Below are positions 57,418 through 64,000 of a stretch of 64,000 bases of DNA, in pieces. Origin of the DNA: Aspergillus flavus (lineage: Eukaryota; Ascomycota; Eurotiomycetes; Eurotiales; Aspergillaceae); assembly GCF_009017415.1 (NCBI RefSeq), contig NC_092405.1:310001-374000 (forward strand), written 5' to 3'. Within the stretch, counting starts at the first letter, position 1. Each line of letters starts with the position of its first letter. The position numbers were made by a program, and so were the translations under genes. The notes beneath the pieces were generated by a model. The model searched no databases, had not been told where the DNA came from, and was given only the letters and a program-made list of their open reading frames with translations.

Positions 57418-57987
57418 TTGCCCCAGTTGCCCCGTCAGTTCTTCCGCTGCCAACGCGAGAGCTCTTTTACTTTGTTCGGCCCTCGAGAAGGCTTTGAATC
57501 TGGAGGCCATTGCGATACGTCACTCTCATACTGGTTAAATCGAGGAAATATCCTAGAACATATAGATTGGGATAGTCGTCCTCTGGAACCGTTGCCTTTT
57601 ATTTCTGTCTTTGATAACGAGGGTGAGTGCTATGACTCTCGTAGCCGTGTCTTCATATATCCAGAGAGGCTGACAATCTCGATACTCTCATAGATGATGT
57701 CTATGACCTTGCTGGACACCATTAAGACCTTAGACACTCCGGTATAATATTCGCAAAGATCAATACCTCCAAGCTCGAACGTGCCTTTCTCCAGATCAAC
57801 TTCGAGGACAGAGCAGTACAGCTACCCGTCTGGACAAACGACGAGTGTGCTACCTTTATCTCTACAGATGCACTCAGAGAGCATTTTGGAGTCCCAGAAT
57901 GGATTGGCCTGCGCTCGGAATGGATTGCCTTGGACTATATTCCTGCTTCAATGATTGAACGAGCTGTCCAGGTTGTGATTCTCTGAT
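57418..57987 (+). pseudogene. Broken fungal orphan gene
   Basis: Two protein-like frames in series. The first (57418-57693) includes FRCQRESSFTLFGPREGFES, then LEHIDWDSRPLEPLPFISVF. The second, shifted by two bases, starts near 57667 with EADNLDTLIDDVYDLAGHH. It then meets a TAA stop, and continues open as INTSKLERAFLQINFEDRAV, LPVWTNDECATFISTDALRE and WIALDYIPASMIERAVQVVI. No ATG begins it. One frameshift plus one in-frame stop (CAA to TAA would be a single C-to-T change) make a pseudogene the best reading. Resembles fungal proteins of unknown function with an ADP-ribosyltransferase-like look, but I am not sure of the family. Confidence 0.5.
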
Positions 57988-58591
57988 ACCTGTTGCCTAC
58001 CGCGGATATTGATGACCTACAAGTCACGGGGAAAGAAATCGAGATGTATCCAAACTGTTAGAGTTGCAACCTACGGCTTGGAAAGCTTTGGGCTGTGTTA
58101 GGTGTTTTCATTTTGTTTAGAAATTACTCCTTAGACAACCCATAATACAATGAAGCCAGAGTACGAGACCTATCGAGGCATCTTTCGTTTGTAGCCGTGT
58201 CATGCATATACTAGTGTGCTCCGGATTAATAGGAATAAATAGTCTTCAAGCTATCTCTTTCAGGTAACCGATCCACTTTACCTAACTGAGTTCAATACAC
58301 TAAGCCGAGCCAAGACTAGCGCTATTGAAGGCAGAGATGGGTGGAATCAAGACTCATATATAGTCAAAAAGACGAGTATACAGGCATTCGAGGATATTTT
58401 AACCTATATACTCGTATATCTATAGGATCTGACATCTATCTGTCCATTCAAAAACCTTTCAAAGTTATGGACTAGTTTAATTACAAATTACCTCATCATG
58501 TATCAAGCGCGTGTGTCAGAGAATATATATCTCTAACTGACCCATTACTTCAAAAGTCGTGACATGACATGCATTCCAAAATTTTGCATAC
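57988..58591. other. Intergenic region
   Basis: AT-rich with no supported gene. 3' side of both neighbours. Confidence 0.5.
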
Positions 58592-59294
58592 CTATTTCTT
58601 ATCCCTAGCCAGCTCAGGCTGTGCAAGCATCTCCGGATCCCACCGAGGATCCTTACTCTCACCAACCGGTGCCCAGCCGAGTTGAATCTGCATCGACCAG
58701 TCAGTTACTATACTATACCCACTATTCCAAAAGTTTGAGCGAGTTACCTGCATCACCTTCTGATCCCAATCCTTCGTAAAGCTCTTCACCTTCCCATCCT
58801 CAATCTCAAAGATAGCCGCAGCGCTCCATCTTGCCTTTTTCGGTGGATCCGACCGTTCAATACCCTGATAGGGCTCCCCGGAGTGTGACCCTTCCGCCGT
58901 ATATCGCAACAGCACATGGCCGTCCTTAGCCCACGCCTGACCATACCGCACAATGTGCAAGTCGTTTACAGAGGCCATTACACGCGCATGAGACTCGGCG
59001 TAGTCCATTGGGGTAGAACAGCCCGGGAATGTAGAAGGACTCCAGAACCAACTGTCGGCGGTACAGAGGTGGCGAACTGACTCGGCGCCTTTGTTTTCGG
59101 TCGGGGAGTAGGCGATTGACATGTACTCCTTTGCGACTGCAATGTTGTGCTATGAGTAGTAGGAGAGGGGTGAGTTGTTTGCGATGCGAATATTGTAGTT
59201 GATGGGGGGGATTTTAGCTTGAGTTTCAACGTACCTCTTCCTCGGGTGTTTGCTTCGTTGAAATGACGGTTGGAGGTTGGTTTTCGGATGCCAT
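58592..59294 (-). CDS. NTF2-like / SnoaL-like small protein
   Basis: A 185-residue protein in exons 59294-59235, 59149-58748 and 58687-58592, all phase 0. The N-terminus MASENQPPTVISTKQTPEEE precedes a helix-rich start (IAVAKEYMSIAYS) and then the alternating strands of a cone-shaped alpha+beta barrel: IVRYGQAWAKDGHVLLRYTA, GSHSGEPYQGI, KKARWSAAAIFEIEDGKVKS, FTKDWDQKVMQIQLGWAPVG (across intron 2). This is the pattern of SnoaL-like/NTF2-like proteins, which include cyclases, isomerases and ligand carriers. No catalytic residue can be named with confidence. It is 2.9 kb from the aldehyde dehydrogenase, and a functional link is only a possibility. Confidence 0.65.
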
Positions 59295-60580
59295 TTTTTG
59301 GACTTATTGTTGGAAGGTTATGGTAATGATTGTTGTTTTGAGGTTCGAGTGGTTTTCTGGCAGTTCTGTCGCCTGTATATAATTCTGGAATGGAGGGTGT
59401 GACGGGTGTTGTGTATAGTGTCATGATGACGGTCGGCTTATCGTTCGCTTCGGCTGCTCACCTATGTATCTCCAACACCCAGACAAACAAACATATTGCT
59501 GGGACAGGTAGCTACCAAGGTACCAGGCATGATTGTTGAAAACCGGGAGAGGATCATGGGTAGAATGCCAGGCTTTAGTCTTAACACTGATATACACATG
59601 GGAACGAATCTACAAAGTGAATAGAAAGAGCTACCACATTGCGCAGTACAATTCATATTAGCTTGTCAGCTCTACGTTAAGTCACACGTCACTCCATGTT
59701 ATCGATCTATCGATTTTCTAAACTAGCATGCATGCAATGCAATTTTAGACTCCAAGAGGTGTTGACTGTGGCTTGGGTCCAATCAAAATTGCGAACACTT
59801 CCGTCATCATTTTGAGAACTTGGCAAGGTACTATGTAAGCATGGCAGTCAGTCTGTGCAAGCCTTATGTGCACAGTGCTGTGGCAGTTCAAACGTTTTCA
59901 TTGCGTTGAAAAGTGGTTTCCTCTGTTCTTTGTGTTGTGAGGCCTTATGGAAGTTAAGGTGATCTGATGAGTCCTGAACATGATAGATATCTAGACAAAG
60001 CAGACTATATAAGATGCTGCTATAGATGTGTTACTGAGATGTTCTTCGATACAAAGTAGCTTCTTTGCTTGAAATAGATTGAGATAGCAGTCATATGTCC
60101 TGTAAAATATGGAAGACATGAGGATGGAAATATTGGATCGGTCCACCATCGAATGATATGGCGATATGACAGCTAATTAGGTAGAAATAGCAAGAAGTCC
60201 TCGTGGGAGGATTGGAGCAATCAGATGATATTTCCCAATTTGTGCGATGCGATTAAATTGCCGGAATAGGAAACACGCGGCTTCGTTCTGCGGCCCGCGG
60301 GGATCCTGGGGATCCGATTGGCCGAGAAAATCAACCAGGTAAACTCCTTTAGGCAATTCTAGCATAAAGGCACCATCACCAATCAGCAGCCAGCAGTCAC
60401 TTGACTGGGGAGCCCTTCGACCTACACTATTTATATATGCCTCGTCTGCTTTCTTATCTTCTTCTCTTTGACTTGTATACCATCTCGATGACCGAATGAT
60501 CACGGCGGACCATCCGATTTTCCATCCTCATCACACAGAGAACCGGCCCACCGTCATCTTTGTCACTAACCTCGACGGAC
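59295..60580. other. Intergenic, divergent promoters of NTF2-like and deacetylase genes
   Basis: The 108-residue minus frame at 60177-60503 overlaps the deacetylase promoter and shows no family likeness. I do not call it. TATATATG near 60432-60440 may serve the deacetylase. Confidence 0.45.
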
Positions 60581-62302
60581 ATGTTAACGTCCACACCCTT
60601 CGATTCATTCAGTCTCAACCATGCCTCTCAAAGCAAGCGGCGAGTCGCCTACTTTTATGATTCCGACGTGGGCAACTACGCCTACGTCTCCGGACACCCC
60701 ATGAAGCCCCACCGCATGAGGATGGCTCACAGCCTGATCCTCAACTACGGACTCTACAAGAAGATGGAAATCTACGTGAGTCTTTGTAGTCCTCGTGGTG
60801 AGGCATTTTTCCGTACTTACTCTCCGGGGCGTTTTCTAGCGTGCGAAACCAGCCACGAAATATGAGATGACGCGGTTCCACTCAGATGAATATATCGACT
60901 TTTTGTTCAAAGTCACTCCCGACACAATCAGCAAGCACCTGACCGAGCAGGTGAAATACAATTTCAACGACGACAATCCCGTCTGGGATGGCCTGTCTGA
61001 ATTCTGCAGCATCAGCGCGGGCGGCAGTATGGAAGCTGCCGCCCGTCTAAATAATAGAAAGTGCGATATAGCGATCAACTGGGCCGGTGGCCTTCACCAT
61101 GCAAAGAAAAGCGAGGCGAATGGTTTCTGCTATGTGAATGGTGAGTGCCTCGTAATGCTTGAATTAGGTTCGTTGGTCCCGACTCATGTGGGGTAGATAT
61201 TGTCTTGGGTATTCTCGAGCTATTACGATTTCATCCGCGAGTCTTGTATATCGATATTGATGTGCACCATGGCGATGGCGTCGAGGAAGCGTTTTATACG
61301 ACTGATCGTGTCATGACCGTGTCCTTTCACCAGTACGGGGACTTCTTCCCGGGGACGGGCGATATCGGCGACATCGGTGTGTCAGAGGGCAAGAATCATT
61401 CTGTGAATGTACCGCTTCGCCCTGGAATGGACGATGTATCCTATAGTCGAGTGTTTCAACGAGTGATTAAAGGCGTAATGGACTGGTACCGCCCCGACGC
61501 GGTTGTGCTGCAATGTGGCGGAGATAGCTTGTCTGGCGACCGTCTCGGGAGCTTTAATCTGAGTATGCGAGGCCATGCCAACTGCGTTAACTATGTTAAG
61601 AGTTTCAACCTGCCCACGATGCTGGTGGGAGGTGGCGGCTACACGATGCGAAATGTCGCGCGTACGTGGGCATTCGAAACGGGTGTTGTGGTAGGGGAAG
61701 AGGTCGGGCCGGACCTGCCTTACGATGATTTCTACGGGGTAGGTGATCTTTGATCGACCCATTTACTTAGTATTGACATATAGCATCAGTACTATGCGCC
61801 AGATTATATCCTTGACGTCAAGCCATCGAACATGCCAAATCAAAACACCGATACATACTTAACGCAAGTATGCACGAAGGTATTAGATAACATCAAGAAG
61901 ACTATGACTTTCAGCCCATCTGTCCAGATGACAGACGTCCCACGCTACCCGCTCATTCCTGCACTCGACGAAGAATTTGAAGATATTGCCGATGACGAAG
62001 ACGAGGATGAAAATAAGGACGTTCGCATTTCGCCCCGTCAAGTCGACATGCTCATTGAACACGAGGGCGAGCTTAGCGATGACGAGGAAATGAGCCAGAT
62101 CAGTAATCTCCTGAACGCGATCAAGAAGCGAAATCAGATTAACCATGGAGAAGTGCTTTCGACTGTCTCTACGACGGAGGCCGAAGCCGCAGCATCGAAA
62201 ACATCGGATGATCCAGGAGCCGATGGGTCCGTCAACAGCCAAGACACCCCGATGACCGACGCTGAGGTAATTTTCGACGATGCTCAGGCCGTGAGCCCGT
62301 AG
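60581..62302 (+). CDS. Class I histone deacetylase, Rpd3/RpdA type, divergent
   Basis: Zinc-dependent lysine deacetylase acting on chromatin, about 518 aa. Exons are 60581-60775, 60840-61140, 61197-61738 and 61784-62302; the last acceptor could also be 61789. The start reads [20 protein letters not shown] then [20 protein letters not shown]. Catalytic parts are complete: [59 protein letters not shown] and [18 protein letters not shown] with the transition-state Tyr. It is clearly Rpd3-type and not Hos2-type (KMEIYRAKPA). Yet normally invariant positions differ, for example [16 protein letters not shown] where Rpd3 has GKYYAVN.PLRDGIDD. The tail is acidic ([16 protein letters not shown]) and ends soon after, shorter than the extended Aspergillus RpdA tail. 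Likely a paralogue. Confidence 0.88.
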
Positions 62303-62825
62303 TTTTTTCTTGTCTCCTTTCTTTTGTGTTTTCTTTCTTTGCTGGTCCACCTATTCTGGAAGTGATCTTTGATATCCTGTTGTTAGCCATGTCGTTGTTT
62401 GCCTGGTGATTCTTTGTGCCTTCTCCCCCTTGGGTTTGTTTTATCCCGTTTAATTTATCCATTTTCGTTCAGCTTGATGTGGGGATTAACAATTCTGATG
62501 TCACATTACACATAGCGCAAACCCCTTGCTTTATTCAACCACTGGATAGCCCAAGTCGGAATGTTGAGAAGAGTCGCTGCTCTAAATGATATACCGGGGC
62601 ATCCCCACGGGACAGCATGTCGCCACACTCCGACATACTAAAAGTCCAACCAAAACCAATTTAATCAATTACCCCAGACAAATAGTCTATATGTAAGACG
62701 CGTAAGCAGCCTCCAATCCCGGACTGGAACCTTCGACCATAAATGAAGTCCATAATATCGTCATATTCTATCTATATTATACAGTGTCTATCAGGGTATA
62801 ACAATATCACACATCGAATCCCAGC
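62303..62825. other. Region between convergent deacetylase and alcohol dehydrogenase
   Basis: 3' UTRs, T-rich after the deacetylase stop. No gene. Confidence 0.5.
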
Positions 62826-63928
62826 TTACTCGCGAACAAGAACACCCCTGTATCTCATCTTTCCATCTCTCAACGTCTGCATGGCATCCTCAATACCAGC
62901 CTCATTCAAAGGGAACTTCATAATCGTAGGCTCGATCTTCTTGTCAGCAGCAAACTGTAACAAGGACTTCAGACTCTTGCGGGACGCAACCAGGGAACCC
63001 TGGATGCGAATGCCCTTGACGTTCATGAAAAGAAGAGGAACGGCAGAGGGCTTGAAATCAACTGTAAGGGGATAGATCGTTCCATGGACGTCCATGAGAG
63101 GAAGGAGACTACCGTAATTAGCAACCAGACATATATCATCACAACAATTCCATAGAACTCACGATGGATAATCAACGTTCGCACTACCACAGAGCAAAAG
63201 ATGCTTCAAGGGCTTGAAATCCTTCATGTCCTGTCCAGCGGAGAAGACGTGGTATTCCGAGGCTCCGAATTGCATGGCCTCTTCGCGCTTCCTCTCGGAG
63301 CTGGACAGCACAACGACGTGGCAGCCCATAGCAGCTGCCAGCTTAATGGCCAAGTGGCCCAGACCGCCGATGCCCATGATACCGACACGGTCCGTGGGCC
63401 GGACGCCGTACTCGGTCAGACAGGTCCAGACGGTAGCACCGGCGCACATCAGGGGCGCCGCGTTGGCAGAGTCATAGCCGTCTGGGATCTTGAAGACGTT
63501 GCCGGCGTTCCAGACGACACCGCGGCTGAAGGTGCCGATGTCGTGGTTGTGAGTTCCGTATTCTTTTTTGTTGACACAGTATTGATCCCAGCCTGCCAAG
63601 ATATCAGTTACCCGTCAGGGAATAGAGGGTGGCAAACAAACGTACCGCTGATACAGTGATCGCAAATTCCACAGACTTCATGTGTATATCCGAATCCAAC
63701 ACGGTCACCGGCCTGAACGTGTGTCACGGCCTCACCAACCTGTCTCACAACGCCAACACCCTCATGACCAAGAACCTGTCCAGAGTGCAAGAAGTGCTCG
63801 TCCGTGCCACAGAGACCGGAATGTGTCGTTTCGATGTAGACATCCGTTGGGCGAAGAGGACGAGTCGTCTTATCCGCGACGATCTTGCCCTCCTTGGAGC
63901 CACGGTATACGTCAAAGGTGATGCTCAT
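62826..63928 (-). CDS. Zinc-containing alcohol dehydrogenase (MDR family)
   Basis: NAD(P)-dependent interconversion of alcohols and aldehydes. Exons are 63928-63646, 63592-63163 and 63108-62826, in phase, 331 aa. The catalytic zinc site is THSGLCGTDEHFLHSGQVLG followed by HEGVG, with Cys, His and the Glu after His. The structural zinc cysteines follow in CGICDHC and, across intron 1, WDQYC. NAD(P) is bound by GIMGIGGLGHLAIKLAAAMG followed by VVLSSSERKREEA; the Ser-Ser-Ser-Glu-Arg suggests NADP preference. The layout is that of the cinnamyl/AdhP-like branch of fungal ADHs. It forms, with the Hsp31 and aldehyde dehydrogenase genes 8-10 kb away, a loose carbonyl-processing group. Confidence 0.9.
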
Positions 63929-64000
63929 GTTGATTATGATTATCTTGGAGTAATATGACTAGGTACAGTATAGAAACCTCACTTTGACTACGGAGGGCTC

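Noticed and set aside
60177..60503. 108-aa minus-strand ORF before the deacetylase
   Set aside because: It has an ATG but no family likeness, lies in the deacetylase promoter and has no splice partners.
1..64000. CRISPR arrays, prophage, bacterial-type operons or large transposons
   Set aside because: None seen. The gene structures are eukaryotic and I found no transposase or reverse-transcriptase motifs or long terminal repeats by eye.

Overview
The window is nuclear DNA of a filamentous ascomycete, most likely Eurotiales (Aspergillus or a close relative). The evidence is: genes broken by many short GT-AG introns (about 50-100 nt); monocistronic genes on both strands; and families typical of that order, including Zn2Cys6 regulators, MYND/DUF4470-type proteins, DUF6604, DUF7053, a CVNH protein, a secreted leucine aminopeptidase, a PL1 pectin lyase and an Rpd3-class histone deacetylase. 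I rebuilt most gene models by hand from splice sites and reading phase. Coordinates are good to the base where both splice sites and the phase agree. Family names are recognised by eye, with no database search.

Layout. 0-12 kb: the 3' part of an SRPK-type kinase, a DUF6604 protein, an SDR followed by a Zn2Cys6 regulator, a small secreted knottin-like protein and a convergent MYND-finger gene. 12.1-12.7 kb: two gene heads (F-box and NRPS-like adenylation) face each other across an apparent rearrangement scar. 13.5-19 kb: secreted leucine aminopeptidase, an aspartate-aminotransferase-like enzyme and a GST. 19-21.5 kb: AT-rich, gene-poor DNA with an ankyrin-like remnant. 21.5-28.6 kb: a PGAP4-like membrane glycosyltransferase, a LURP-one-related protein, a tRNA-like remnant, a 110-aa unknown and a membrane protein. 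30-34.8 kb: a C2H2 protein, a GRF-like zinc-ribbon protein, tRNA-Arg(ACG) and pyrroline-5-carboxylate reductase. 36-46.2 kb: pectin lyase, F-box protein, MFS transporter, a C2H2/F-box-like protein, DUF7053 and a CVNH lectin-like protein with a Gly-Ser tail. 46.9-64 kb: a membrane-anchored amidohydrolase, a second Zn2Cys6 regulator, an Hsp31/DJ-1 protein, an aldehyde dehydrogenase, a pseudogene, an NTF2-like protein, an Rpd3-type deacetylase and a zinc alcohol dehydrogenase.

How it fits together. Most of the window looks like accessory, possibly subtelomeric, genome: secreted hydrolases, transporters, regulators, orphan families, truncated genes and AT-rich gaps, with a few housekeeping items (tRNA-Arg, P5C reductase) between them. 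The most coherent functional group is at 51-64 kb. There a Zn2Cys6 regulator is divergent from an Hsp31-type gene, and their shared promoter carries two CCG-N-CGG boxes. An aldehyde dehydrogenase and an alcohol dehydrogenase lie nearby, which suggests a reactive-carbonyl response. The most unusual single items are the knottin-like secreted peptide, the CVNH protein with a Gly-Ser tail, the divergent Rpd3 paralogue and the F-box/NRPS junction.
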